Positions 45,047 through 54,683 of a stretch of DNA of 64,000 nt are shown piece after piece. The position numbers and the translations under genes are program-made. The notes beneath the pieces are model-generated. The model ran no database searches, was not told the DNA's origin, and worked only from the letters and a program-made list of their open reading frames with translations. The stretch is from Chitinophaga sp. XS-30 (GTDB taxonomy: Bacteria; Bacteroidota; Bacteroidia; Chitinophagales; Chitinophagaceae): NCBI RefSeq assembly GCF_008086345.1, contig NZ_CP043006.1:4400032-4464031 (forward strand). Direction: 5' to 3'. Numbering within the stretch: the stretch's first letter is position 1; every line of letters begins with the position of its first letter.

Positions 45047-45478
45047 ATGTCAGCCGTCAATCCTTATTTAACATTCACAGACAACTGCGAAGAAGCGTTC
45101 AAATTTTACCAGTCCGTTTTCGGCGGGGAATTTCCCGGCGGTATCATGCGCTTCGGAGAAAGCCCCGAAGAATTTCAGGGCGGGGAAGGCGAAAAAAACA
45201 AAGTCATGCATGTTGCGCTTCCCATCGGGAAAAACACCGTGCTGATGGGCAGCGATTCTCCGGCCGGAACCGGAGCGGTGGTAAAAGGCACCAATTTTTC
45301 TATCGCTTTCAGCCCGGATAGTGAAGAAGAGGCTACCCGGGTATTCAACGGGCTGGCTGCAGGGGGGCAGGTGACTATGCCGCTGGACAAGGTATTCTGG
45401 GGTGCATTTTTTGGTATGCTGACGGATAAGTTCGGTGTGCACTGGATGGTGAATTACGATGCCAACAATCCCGCCTGA
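45047..45478 (+). CDS. VOC/PhnB-like family protein
   Basis: A 143-residue glyoxalase/bleomycin-resistance-fold protein of the PhnB-like type: NPYLTFTDNCEEAFKFYQSVFGGEF at the start, HVALPIGKNTVLMGSD in the middle, and FWGAFFGMLTDKFGVHWMVNYD at the end. The fold is two paired beta-alpha-beta-beta-beta units with a metal site; reactions of this subgroup are mostly unknown. It ends facing the PNPOx-like gene, with 42 bp between. Confidence 0.88.
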   Translation: MSAVNPYLTFTDNCEEAFKFYQSVFGGEFPGGIMRFGESPEEFQGGEGEKNKVMHVALPIGKNTVLMGSDSPAGTGAVVKGTNFSIAFSPDSEEEATRVFNGLAAGGQVTMPLDKVFWGAFFGMLTDKFGVHWMVNYDANNPA

Positions 45479-45520
45479 CAAAAAGAGGAGGCGGGTGCCG
45501 ACCTGTTAAATACCGGCTCT

Positions 45521-45991
45521 TCAATGCGCATGCCCATCCTTTTCAAAACGGCCGGTACGCTCTTTTATCCTGATCCGGTACACCACCGGCTTAAGCTCGT
45601 GAGGTTGCTCATCGGGATTGGCCAGCTCCCTGCTCATTCCCTGCACGCCGGCTGTTTCGCTGGCCTGGATATGCATCAGTCGGCCTACCAGGAACTTCAT
45701 GGCATAATACCGCTCTTTGGGGTCTGTAACTTCTTCATACTTCCCCCATAAAACAACGCTCTGCCAGTTCCTCCCGCTCTCGATATGATCCACCTGAAAA
45801 CATATTTCCGGGTTTTTACGCATCATTTTTATCTTCATTCCTTCCGCAGAATGGGCGACCAGGTAAGTGCCGTTGTAGGCATAGCTGACGGGAACGATAT
45901 ACACCTTTTCCCCGTCATAACAGCCGATGCGGCCGGTAGAACCGGATTCCAGCAATTGATCGATATTTTCTTCTGAAAGTACTCCCAACAT
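45521..45991 (-). CDS. Pyridoxamine 5'-phosphate oxidase-like flavin-binding protein
   Basis: A 156-residue split-barrel protein. Start at MLGVLSEENIDQLLES (45991). GSTGRIGCYDGEKVYIVPVSYAYNG and ICFQVDHIESGRNWQSVVLWGKYEEV are the typical blocks of the general-stress PNPOx group that binds FMN or F420-like cofactors; these are rarely true vitamin B6 enzymes. It begins 24 bp after the glycogen fusion gene on the same strand and is probably the last gene of the glycogen operon. Such proteins often occur with universal stress proteins, which fits the cluster. Confidence 0.85.
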   Translation of the reverse strand: MLGVLSEENIDQLLESGSTGRIGCYDGEKVYIVPVSYAYNGTYLVAHSAEGMKIKMMRKNPEICFQVDHIESGRNWQSVVLWGKYEEVTDPKERYYAMKFLVGRLMHIQASETAGVQGMSRELANPDEQPHELKPVVYRIRIKERTGRFEKDGHAH

Positions 45992-46015
45992 GATCGTGTA
46001 ATTTAATGTGAACAA

Positions 46016-49000
46016 TTATATCCATTTTATCAATGGCAATTCCTGTGGATAGGCCAGATCAGGATGCCTGGGCATTACCCGGAAGCTGTACGTATAGGAG
46101 CCTGAAAGCGGCAGGGGCAACCGGCATTCAAAGGTCGCCCGGCTTCCGCTCACTTCCGTTACGGTCAATTCCCGTACCAGGGCATACCCATCTTCCTGAT
46201 CTTTGGCAGCGAACACTACTTCCAGCCGGATATCTTCTGTTGTCAGCTCTCCTGTATATAAAACAATTTTTGCGATGAACAGTTCTCCGAGGCCTTCCAC
46301 CAGGTGATCCGCTACGGGCTGCTCTATTGACATGACATGTATCTGCTTCCATACGGCAATCATCTTTTTCTTCCATGCGGACAGCGCTTTCGGTATTTCA
46401 TATTCACCTTCCTGCAGCCGTACATGGCGCATGTGCAGTTTCCGGTAGTATCGGTCATAGTCCTCCACTACCCTGTTCATATCATAGGCAGGCGTTATGG
46501 CAGTAAATGCAGCGCTTATCCTGCCCGTCCAGCCCAGGGGTATCCCTGCCTCGTTCCGGTCAAAAAAAAGCGGGATGATCTCGCTTTCCAACAGATTGTA
46601 CAGTACGGTTGCATCTTCCCGGTCCTGCACACCGGCATTATCGTAAATATTGTCGCTTTTCAGGGTCCATCCTCCGCTCCCTTCCGCAACATCCGCCCAC
46701 CAGCCATCCTCCGTACTGCAATGTAAAACGCCATTCATGGCGGCTTTCATACCGCTTGTGCCGGAAGCCTCCTTACCCGGCCACGGTGTATTCAGCCACA
46801 GATCAACGCCCTGTACCATACCGGCTGCCAGCTCCATGTCATAGTCTTCCAGGAACAGCACTTTATCTTTCAGTTCGGGATGGCGGGAGGCAGCGATGAT
46901 CGTTTTGAGGATGGCGCCGCCTGCATCATCACGGGGATGCGCTTTACCGGCAACGATGACCCTCACCGGCCGGTCTTTCCGGTTGACGATCGCTGCCAGC
47001 CGCTGCAGGTCCGAAAACAGCAGGTCCGCACGTTTATAAGGCGCCGCCCTGCGGGCAAAACCAATGAACAAGGCATGCTCATCCAGCCGGACCGGTTTCT
47101 CCATCACAGCACCGGGTTTTACCTCGGCATAACGCCTCCACCTGTTACGGATCATTCCTGTGAATTGTTTTTTCAGCGATTTCCGGACAGACCAGATCAT
47201 ATCATCAGAGATGCTGCCAACGGTTCTTTGCTGCGGATCATACCAACCCGTTTCCTGCCATTGGCGATGCATCCATGTGGGCGCATGTACGCCGTTCTTC
47301 ACGCAGCCGATATGCAGTTCCTCCGGCCTGAAGTCCTTCCACAAGGGGTTCAGCAATCTGCCTGATACTTTTCGATGCAGTTCGCTCACGGCGTTGATCT
47401 CCCCCGAAAGCCTTGCTGCCAGGTAAAACATCGAGAACTGTTCCTCCCGGTCATTCGCATTCAGCTTGCCTAATCCCATCAGGCGGCCCCAGCCCACGTT
47501 GAAATCCCCCGCGAGGTATGATAGATAAGCGCGAAGCAACTCTTCGCTGAACATATCCATGGCTGCCTTTACGGAGGTATGGGTGGTGAATAATGTGGTG
47601 GCTTTTATGATCTCCAGCGCGGCATCAAAACTCAGATGGGAAGTATGCATGATCGCATTTATCCTTTCAAAACCGGTGAATGCAGCATGGCCCTCGTTGA
47701 TATGATAGATATCCGGACGGATACCTATTTGCGTGAGCATCCTTACCCCGCCGATACCCAGTACTATCTCCTGCTTCAGCCGCATTTCCGGGTCCCCGCC
47801 GTAGAGTTGCGCGGAAATAAGCCTGTCTTCCGCCTGGTTATTCTCCACGTTGGTATCCAGCAGATAGAGGGGAACCCTGCCCACATCGGCTTTCCAGACT
47901 GCTGCATGGACCGTGCGTCCCGGAAATGCCAGCGGGATCAACAGTATATTTCCCGCTGTATCGCGTACCTGCGATAAAGGCAAACCTTCGGGATCCTGCA
48001 TTTCGGCAACAGCTACCTGTTCGCCCTGCTGCGATAACTTCTGCCGGAAATATCCCTGCCTGTAAAACAATCCTACGGCTACAAGGTTCCTGTTTTGATC
48101 ACTTGCTGCTTTCAGATAATCCCCGGCCAGGATGCCCAGCCCTCCCGCATATTGCTTCAGGCAGCCGGATATGCCATACTCCATGCAGAAATAGGCCGCG
48201 AGCGGAGCATCGGTTTTTGTCGTATCCATGTACCCGTCATATGCTTTTGCCACTGCTGTCAGGCGGTTTAAAAAACGATCGTCATCCGCCAGTTGCTGCA
48301 AAGCAGGAAAGGTCATATTATCCAGCAACGCTACGGGATTATGTCCGCTTTTTTCCCAGCCCACCGGGTCCATATCAGTAAACAGCGCAACAGCTTCCGG
48401 GTTCCAGGACCACCAGAAATTATGGCCGATCCTTTTCAGCACCTGCAGATTGGCCGGTAATTCCGGTTGAATATGGATGCTTCTCCATATCGCTCTTTCT
48501 TCCTGTTTCGCCTGCAATACCGGTAAGGGCTCCACCTGTGGCTTGGTACGGAAAAGCGCCTCCCGTTGCAGGCTTTTCTGCAATGCAAAATCGTAGGCCA
48601 GCTGATACCGGTAAAACAGCTGCGGCCACAGGAACGCACGGCTGATCTCCGCCGCGGCATCCCGGTGCTGTAGCTCTTCCTCAGGTGTCTGCGCAGCAAC
48701 TCTCCGGATGATACCGGCAATATCCTGGCTCACTTTTCTTTCGTTGTCGTCATTACGGTCTACCACATAGATCCCTTTTCCGGTAAAAGCGGAGGAATGC
48801 GCTACCGCAATCCCGAAGCCGGAAACATTGGTGGTAACGGCCGGGATGTGGAAAGCCAGGCTCTCCATGGGGGTATAGCCCCAGGGTTCATAATAGGATG
48901 GAAAAATGGCGAGATCGAACCCGATCAGGATATCATAGTAAAACATATTGAAAATACCGTCATTCCCGTCCAGGTACGTTGGCACAAACATTAAGGTCAC

Positions 49001-50203
49001 CGCGCTGCCGGGGCGGTTATCCAGCCGGCATTGCCGGATGCGGTTCAGTATGGGGTCCGTGTCCGCTCCCAGCAAATTGTGCGTCAGCACCTCCCCGGTT
49101 GCAGGATGGAAAAAATCGGGATGAAGCAGTTGATCTTCCAGCGCCTTTCTGGGACCAGTGTGATGGGCCGGCACAAATATAACGGCCAGAATATGTTTCG
49201 CCGGCAACTCTCCTTCATTCAGCTTCGCCAGGCTGTCGATAAATACATCGATACCTTTGTTGCGGAATTCATAACGGCCGCTTTTGATTACCAGCAGACT
49301 GTTCTCCGGAACCGGCTGCCTCGTCAACGCTGCAGCCACTTCCATAACTTTCTTCCGCGCAGCCGCCCGCATGACGGGAAACTGCACCGCATCCGGCACA
49401 AATGAAGCGTCAAACCCGTTCGGTGTAATGAAATCGGGGTGTTTACCCAGAAACTTTTCACATTCCCGGCCGGTGAGATCGCTGACGCAGGTAAAGCAGT
49501 CCGCCGTAGCCGCAGCTGTTTTTTCCAGTGAATGCTTGGCCACTACTTTGTATTCCCTGGCAGCCCGGTCAGGATCAAACGTATCGAACCGGCTGTAAAA
49601 AGGCTGCCCGTTTCCGGCAATAGTGCGGCCTAACACAGTGGCATGGGTGGTGAAAACGGTAGCGATCTGGGGGACATGCTCTTCAAGATAAAGCACGCCG
49701 GCCCCGGTCATCCATTCATGAAAATGTGCCAGTATCTTGTCCGTTGCATTCAGATAATGTTCATAAAAACAATGGATGACCCTTGCAGCAGCATAACCGA
49801 AGATAGCGGGTTCTATATAGTCCCATTGGCCGGTCAGCGAATCCACATGAAATTTCGTCCACAAGTCCCCGAGAATGGTATTCTTTTGCTGGAACAGCGG
49901 TGTAAAATCGATCAGTATTACGAGCGGTGCCCCGGGAATATTCCATCGCCCTGTACGGATCGGCAGCCCTTCCTGTTGCATATGGGCTTTCAGCCCGGCG
50001 AAAATTTCTTTGTCTTCCGCAAATTCCGGGTTGCTGCCGGTACCGGTATGCAGGTCCGGCCCGATCATCACCTGCCTGTCTCCCCATTCCGCCTGCATCA
50101 ATCCCGCTTTTGTGCTAAGCACCGTATGGATGCCGCCTACCTTGTTGCACACTTCCCAGCTTACTTCAAAATGATGATCAGGCTTCAATCGTATAACGTT
50201 CAT
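46016..50203 (-). CDS. Fused GT3 glycogen synthase - GT35 glucan phosphorylase
   Basis: A 1395-residue two-enzyme protein. Residues 1-560 match GT3 (animal/yeast-type) glycogen synthase: FEVSWEVCNKVGGIHTVLSTKAG, HFHEWMTGAG, FTTHATVLGR, ITPNGFDASF, and the donor-site block FPSYYEPWGYTPMES. Residues 575-700 (HNFWWSWNPEA start) are the DUF3417 region, and 690-1290 the phosphorylase with FCMEYGISG, INEGHAAF, and PLP lysine K1153 in EASGTSGMKAAMNG. The loop TTHTSVK (873-879) departs from the usual TTHTPV. The two halves would lengthen and phosphorolyse alpha-1,4-glucan respectively. Such fusions are known in Bacteroidota. It overlaps the GH57 gene by 26 bp. Confidence 0.92.
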   Translation of the reverse strand: MNVIRLKPDHHFEVSWEVCNKVGGIHTVLSTKAGLMQAEWGDRQVMIGPDLHTGTGSNPEFAEDKEIFAGLKAHMQQEGLPIRTGRWNIPGAPLVILIDFTPLFQQKNTILGDLWTKFHVDSLTGQWDYIEPAIFGYAAARVIHCFYEHYLNATDKILAHFHEWMTGAGVLYLEEHVPQIATVFTTHATVLGRTIAGNGQPFYSRFDTFDPDRAAREYKVVAKHSLEKTAAATADCFTCVSDLTGRECEKFLGKHPDFITPNGFDASFVPDAVQFPVMRAAARKKVMEVAAALTRQPVPENSLLVIKSGRYEFRNKGIDVFIDSLAKLNEGELPAKHILAVIFVPAHHTGPRKALEDQLLHPDFFHPATGEVLTHNLLGADTDPILNRIRQCRLDNRPGSAVTLMFVPTYLDGNDGIFNMFYYDILIGFDLAIFPSYYEPWGYTPMESLAFHIPAVTTNVSGFGIAVAHSSAFTGKGIYVVDRNDDNERKVSQDIAGIIRRVAAQTPEEELQHRDAAAEISRAFLWPQLFYRYQLAYDFALQKSLQREALFRTKPQVEPLPVLQAKQEERAIWRSIHIQPELPANLQVLKRIGHNFWWSWNPEAVALFTDMDPVGWEKSGHNPVALLDNMTFPALQQLADDDRFLNRLTAVAKAYDGYMDTTKTDAPLAAYFCMEYGISGCLKQYAGGLGILAGDYLKAASDQNRNLVAVGLFYRQGYFRQKLSQQGEQVAVAEMQDPEGLPLSQVRDTAGNILLIPLAFPGRTVHAAVWKADVGRVPLYLLDTNVENNQAEDRLISAQLYGGDPEMRLKQEIVLGIGGVRMLTQIGIRPDIYHINEGHAAFTGFERINAIMHTSHLSFDAALEIIKATTLFTTHTSVKAAMDMFSEELLRAYLSYLAGDFNVGWGRLMGLGKLNANDREEQFSMFYLAARLSGEINAVSELHRKVSGRLLNPLWKDFRPEELHIGCVKNGVHAPTWMHRQWQETGWYDPQQRTVGSISDDMIWSVRKSLKKQFTGMIRNRWRRYAEVKPGAVMEKPVRLDEHALFIGFARRAAPYKRADLLFSDLQRLAAIVNRKDRPVRVIVAGKAHPRDDAGGAILKTIIAASRHPELKDKVLFLEDYDMELAAGMVQGVDLWLNTPWPGKEASGTSGMKAAMNGVLHCSTEDGWWADVAEGSGGWTLKSDNIYDNAGVQDREDATVLYNLLESEIIPLFFDRNEAGIPLGWTGRISAAFTAITPAYDMNRVVEDYDRYYRKLHMRHVRLQEGEYEIPKALSAWKKKMIAVWKQIHVMSIEQPVADHLVEGLGELFIAKIVLYTGELTTEDIRLEVVFAAKDQEDGYALVRELTVTEVSGSRATFECRLPLPLSGSYTYSFRVMPRHPDLAYPQELPLIKWI

Positions 50204-51377
50204 GGACTTTTGTTTTTTGACGGTCGGGACATTGCGCTATCCGCAATGTGAAATCGGCCAGCACATTCATATAATTCATGAAGGCCTGGAACGGATGGTT
50301 ATATGGACTAAGCTGCCGGTGGAGCGCACCATCACCAAGGTGCCTGGTTGACATATAATAAAAATGGTCGCTGGCCTGCAGGTAAAGCCAGTCGCGTTGC
50401 AGCTGCGGGTCATCACAGGCGTGCACTTTTTTCTCCAGCGCATACAGGGATTCAAATGCGTCCTGCTGCAGATCATTACCCAGCCATTCCTGCAGTAGTC
50501 CCTCCGCAGGAATTACCGCTGCCGGTAACGGTTCGGCGGCGGCGGCCGCTTCGGATACCGTAGCGAAACGCCACCCGGGTATAGTGAGCATTTCCGCGGG
50601 CAGGGCTTTCAGGAAATCGAATATCCCGGAAGCTGCCGGATGGCGTTCACCAAAAGTGGTGTAGTCGAGGGACAGGTTCACCACTTCATCCTCCTGCGGC
50701 ATGGCCTGCAGCCACTCCCTGAATTTACCGGCTGTCAGCGGCCATTCCCGCCATTCTTCATCGGAGAAGCGGTTGGCAATGTCTCCGCTAAGGCTGCCAT
50801 GCTGCAGCAGCATTCTCATTTCCGGCAGCCCGGGGTTACTATGGGCGCGCCCGGCATTCAGACCAGGCAAGGCCGTGGTTAACATGGTACGGAATCCCAA
50901 ACCGGCCGCGGCTTCAGCAATAACATTCCCCGGAGCCAGATCCGTGTTGCAGAACGCCGTGGGCCTTTGTCCGAACAAATGTGCAATGGCATCAGCATGT
51001 GCCGTCAGTTGACGGGTAACTTCCCGCCGGCTTTTAAGCCCTGCCAGGGAATGGCCATAGGGCAAAGCCAGGAACTCCACACAACCGGTATCCGCCAGCG
51101 CTCTGAAACTGGCCGCCACTTCAGGCATATATTCCTGGAATTGATCCAGCGCCAGCCCTGAAACAGAAAAGCTGACACGGAACTGTTCGCCATACTGGCG
51201 GATCAGATCGAGCAATATCCTGTTCGCAGGCAGATAGGCATTCCGGGCCGCCCGGGCCAGCGCATCCCGGTTGGCTGTTTCATCAAAATAATGGTTATCC
51301 TCCCCGATATGCAGGAAGGAAAACGGCCTGAGCCGGTATGGCTGATGTACCTGGAAATGCAGGCAGATATTTTTCAT
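50178..51377 (-). CDS. GH57-family alpha-glucan-active protein (nucleophile replaced)
   Basis: A 399-residue GH57 protein. Family motifs: HQPYRLRPF (residues 11-19), a short second motif near GHSLAG (108-113), motif 3 FCNTDLAPG, and the acid-containing VNLSLDYTTFGE with D238 as the presumed general acid. In active GH57 enzymes motif 3 holds a Glu nucleophile (NTE); here residue 146 is Asp (GAT codon), so activity may be altered or lost. In the known Bacteroidota glycogen operons, this gene stands between the debranching enzyme/GT4 pair and phosphorylase. It may act as an amylase, a branching enzyme, or a non-catalytic partner. Confidence 0.85.
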   Translation of the reverse strand: MKNICLHFQVHQPYRLRPFSFLHIGEDNHYFDETANRDALARAARNAYLPANRILLDLIRQYGEQFRVSFSVSGLALDQFQEYMPEVAASFRALADTGCVEFLALPYGHSLAGLKSRREVTRQLTAHADAIAHLFGQRPTAFCNTDLAPGNVIAEAAAGLGFRTMLTTALPGLNAGRAHSNPGLPEMRMLLQHGSLSGDIANRFSDEEWREWPLTAGKFREWLQAMPQEDEVVNLSLDYTTFGERHPAASGIFDFLKALPAEMLTIPGWRFATVSEAAAAAEPLPAAVIPAEGLLQEWLGNDLQQDAFESLYALEKKVHACDDPQLQRDWLYLQASDHFYYMSTRHLGDGALHRQLSPYNHPFQAFMNYMNVLADFTLRIAQCPDRQKTKVHERYTIEA

Positions 51378-51413
51378 GGGTTCTTCTTTTTTTATGATGA
51401 TAGCTACTCCGGG

Positions 51414-52706
51414 CTACTGATGTTTCTCATCCATCACCCGCTGATATAATTCCCTGATAACGTTGCCTTGCTTCTCCCACCGGAGGTTTGCCACCTCTCT
51501 CCTGCTTTCCCTGGACAGCATCCGGGAAAGGCCGTTGTAACTGGCAAGTGAATAAATGGATTCGGCCAGGGCGTCCGTATCCCACCAGTCTGTTTTCAGC
51601 GCATATTGTAAAACTTCCTGTACACCGGACTGCTTTGTGACGATAACAGGCACACCTGCTTTGATGGCTTCCAGCGGCACGATGCCGAAAGGCTCCGAAA
51701 CAGATGGCATCACAAAAACATCACTCGCAGCCAACAGCTTATCGCGCTGCGTTGCATCCAGGAAACCGGTAAAATGTATATAGCGGGATATTCTTAATCG
51801 CGCAGCTTTTTCGATCATGGCAAACATCATATCCCCGCTGCCCGCCATAATGAAACGGAAGCCTTTGTCTTTCGCCAGTATCTTTGCGGCCGCATCTATA
51901 AAATGTCCGGGGCCTTTCTGATAGGTGATCCTGCCTATAAAAGACACGATCTTTTCCCGGAAGGGGGCTTTGCGTCTCTCAGGCAACACGGTGGCCGTTT
52001 CCAGCGCATTGTGGATCGTTTCCACTTTCTCCGGGTCAATAAAATATCTGTCGATGATCGTCCGGCGGGTCAGCTCGCTTACCGCAATGATCCGGTCTGC
52101 CTGCAGCATGCCCTGCCGTTCAGTTTCATATACCTGCATATTGATATTTTCGCCGGAGCGGTCGAATTCCGTAGCATGTACATGTACAACCAGCGGTTTT
52201 CCGCTGACCTCCTTGGCCATGATACCCGCAGGAAAGGAAAGCCAATCGTGCGCATGGATGATATCATGTGCATTCCCCCTGGCAATGGCCGTAGCCACCA
52301 GGGCATACTGCCAGACCTCTTTCATCAGGTCTTTGCCATACCCGCCCGTGAACGGATAACGGACAGGTGAAGTTGTCGTAGCTTTTGCCTGCAGCAGTTC
52401 CGTTCTGGCCTCGCTGTACCGGCAGAATTCCTCCGGCCCCAGATAAGGGATAACAGGACAATTCACCTCAAAAAAAGTCATCGCTTCCCGGAACTTCGCG
52501 TTCTCCTGTTGCGGGGCCGACAAGGGTACATCCGCAGCACCGAGCACTTTGATGCTGCCCTGTTCTTCATCACCATTTGCTTTTGGTATGACAAACAGCA
52601 CATCTACATCATTGGCCGTCAGACCTTGTGTGATTCCCTGACAGGCGGTACCAAGGCCGCCGGAAATATGCGGGGGAAATTCCCACCCGAACATGAGCAC
52701 TTTCAT
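51414..52706 (-). CDS. GT4-family glycosyltransferase (glycogen operon)
   Basis: A 430-residue GT-B transferase. The N-terminus MKVLMFGWEFPPHISGGLGTAC carries the Gly-rich acceptor/donor loop of starch/glycogen-synthase-like GT4/GT5 enzymes. The C-terminal half has SFIGRITYQKGPGHFIDAAA, IHFTGF, and the donor-site E-x7-E motif, SEPFGIVPLEAIKAGVP. It most likely adds glucose to a growing alpha-glucan or makes a glucan precursor. The gene lies 6 bp after the debranching enzyme and 36 bp before GH57. Confidence 0.9.
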   Translation of the reverse strand: MKVLMFGWEFPPHISGGLGTACQGITQGLTANDVDVLFVIPKANGDEEQGSIKVLGAADVPLSAPQQENAKFREAMTFFEVNCPVIPYLGPEEFCRYSEARTELLQAKATTTSPVRYPFTGGYGKDLMKEVWQYALVATAIARGNAHDIIHAHDWLSFPAGIMAKEVSGKPLVVHVHATEFDRSGENINMQVYETERQGMLQADRIIAVSELTRRTIIDRYFIDPEKVETIHNALETATVLPERRKAPFREKIVSFIGRITYQKGPGHFIDAAAKILAKDKGFRFIMAGSGDMMFAMIEKAARLRISRYIHFTGFLDATQRDKLLAASDVFVMPSVSEPFGIVPLEAIKAGVPVIVTKQSGVQEVLQYALKTDWWDTDALAESIYSLASYNGLSRMLSRESRREVANLRWEKQGNVIRELYQRVMDEKHQ

Positions 52707-52712
52707 GGATAT

Positions 52713-54683
52713 TTATTTGTGAACTGTTAACTGAAAACGCCGGTATCCTTTTTTCAACCGTTCCACGGTATCTGCCAGGCGAAGCAATTCGGCCACGCTC
52801 CATGCCTGGGACACCGCTCCGCCTGACCGGTGGGGTGCATCCCCGTCACAAACCTCCGCAACAGTATGCAGGCAATACTCTTGCAGAGCCGGCTCCATTC
52901 CCTGAAAGATCGCCTCCAGCAGGGGCAATGCCGTCTCCTGGTACACCCGTGCGTATGCATCAGCAAAATGGCCGAGCAACCAGGGCCATACGGTTCCCTG
53001 GTGGTAGGCGTGATCTCTTGTGCGCTGATCCCCGCCGTATGCCCCGCGATACCTTTCATCCGAAGGTGATAAAGTGCGGAGACCGCGGGGGGTGAGCAAC
53101 TCTTTCCTCACTTTGTTCAATACACTCTCCTGCATGGCGGGAGTTAACGGGGAATAAGGCAGGGAAACTGCAAATACCTGGTTGGGGCGGACAGACCAGT
53201 CCTGCATCGTTCCAAAGACGTTATCCGCCAGATATTTCCTGTCCTCGTTCCAGTAAACAGCAACAAAAGAGGCCCTGATCTTCTCCGGCCAGGCCTCCCA
53301 TTCCCGCACAAAGCCTTTATCTCCTGCGAGTGCTGCTGCTTCCAGGCAGAAACAGACGGCATTGTACCAAAGCGCATTGATCTCCACCGGCTTCCCTGCT
53401 CTCGGTGTAACCGGCACACCATCAACGACTGCATCCATCCAGGTCAGCGCATATCCTTCGGCGGCAGCGGATATCAACCCGTCATCATCCGCCCCGATAT
53501 TGAACATGGTTCCCTGCCGGTAATGATAAAGGATGGATGCCAGCATATCCCCGTACGTTTCCCAAACAGCAGCGGCACCCTGCCCTGCGGCATATTGCTG
53601 TATGGCATATACCAGCCAGAGCGATGCATCAGCAGTGTTATAAAGGGCCGCTTCCCCAATCCCTGCATTGGGCAGCAACCCGCCTTTCAGCCGGGCTGCC
53701 AGGGTACTGACCACCGCCCGGAAAGTACCGGTATCGCCATCGGTCAATGTGAGACCGGGCAACGAAATACAGGTATCCCTCGCCCAGGAACCGAACCAGT
53801 AGTAACCGGCTTTTATGACCATTTCATCGCCCATTTTTACCAGGAAATGCCGGCGGGCGCGCAGCAGATGTTCTTTCAGGCCGGAAGGCTTTGCCGTTTC
53901 CGGGACCATGCTGTTGAACGCTTCCCGGAACCCGGAAGGGTCTTCTTCCTGCAGACCGGCGGACAGGATGATCGTTTCTCCCCGCGCCAATTTCAGCTCA
54001 AAGAAACCCGGAGCGTTCAAATCCTCATGAAAGGTATATCCCCGGTCACGTTCCAGCGGATATTCCACATTATAAAACCATTCCGGGGAAGCAAAGAACA
54101 CGCTGCCACCGGACAGCTGAAGGTACAGCGGGGTATAAACGGGGTACCGGATCTGCACGCCGGAAGCAGCGGACTGTACGGCAGGGTGCAGATGCCCGTT
54201 AAAACCGCCGACATGATGTTTGTTCCGGAACGCCAGCAAAGGCAGCAATCTGAGGGTAACCGGACCGGGCGCCTCCAGGAGGGTATAGCGGATCATTAAC
54301 CGGTTCTTCTCATCTTCCAATGCCAACGCTTTCCTGAACAAACAGCCGTTTGCTTCATACGTCCATTCTAAAACACGGCCTGCAGTAAACCCGCGGATAT
54401 ACCGGAAACCTTCGGGATAATAGGCTCCGGGATAACGATGAGCGCCAAAGTGGTAAACTTCCCCATTACAGGACAAGGTTTCTTCCAAAGCTGACAACAG
54501 CACATGCTCCTCCCCGTCTATCTGCGGCTGCGGTACTACGAGCAAGCCATGATACTTGCGGGTATTGCAGCCGCAGACCGATGAGGCGGTGTAAGCCCCT
54601 TCCCTCGCCACCTGCAGGTATTCAAGACTGGTGGAGGAGGAAGGGTCCTGCATGAATGCACTGTTGTAGCGGTCCTTTATCAT
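52713..54683 (-). CDS. Glycogen debranching enzyme (GDE, amylo-alpha-1,6-glucosidase type)
   Basis: A 656-residue cytoplasmic enzyme. GDE N-terminal domain (about 1-270, EYLQVAREGAYTASSVCGCNTRKYHGLLV) followed by an (alpha/alpha)6 barrel (about 285-640) with YYWFGSWARDTCISLPGL, ALYNTADASLWLVYAIQQY, YALTWMDAVVDG, EINALWYNA, DHAYHQGTVWPWLLGHF and GAVSQAWSVAELLRL. Conserved acids in WARD, TADAS, TWMDA and the C-terminal block fit the single-function GDE that removes alpha-1,6-linked glucosyl stubs. Its ATG overlaps the stop of the BON gene (ATGA at 54683-54680), so the two are translationally coupled. Confidence 0.92.
   Translation of the reverse strand: MIKDRYNSAFMQDPSSSTSLEYLQVAREGAYTASSVCGCNTRKYHGLLVVPQPQIDGEEHVLLSALEETLSCNGEVYHFGAHRYPGAYYPEGFRYIRGFTAGRVLEWTYEANGCLFRKALALEDEKNRLMIRYTLLEAPGPVTLRLLPLLAFRNKHHVGGFNGHLHPAVQSAASGVQIRYPVYTPLYLQLSGGSVFFASPEWFYNVEYPLERDRGYTFHEDLNAPGFFELKLARGETIILSAGLQEEDPSGFREAFNSMVPETAKPSGLKEHLLRARRHFLVKMGDEMVIKAGYYWFGSWARDTCISLPGLTLTDGDTGTFRAVVSTLAARLKGGLLPNAGIGEAALYNTADASLWLVYAIQQYAAGQGAAAVWETYGDMLASILYHYRQGTMFNIGADDDGLISAAAEGYALTWMDAVVDGVPVTPRAGKPVEINALWYNAVCFCLEAAALAGDKGFVREWEAWPEKIRASFVAVYWNEDRKYLADNVFGTMQDWSVRPNQVFAVSLPYSPLTPAMQESVLNKVRKELLTPRGLRTLSPSDERYRGAYGGDQRTRDHAYHQGTVWPWLLGHFADAYARVYQETALPLLEAIFQGMEPALQEYCLHTVAEVCDGDAPHRSGGAVSQAWSVAELLRLADTVERLKKGYRRFQLTVHK

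Noticed and set aside
53523..54299. 258-residue plus-strand frame opposite the debranching enzyme
   Set aside because: Antisense shadow; the minus-strand product has all GDE blocks.
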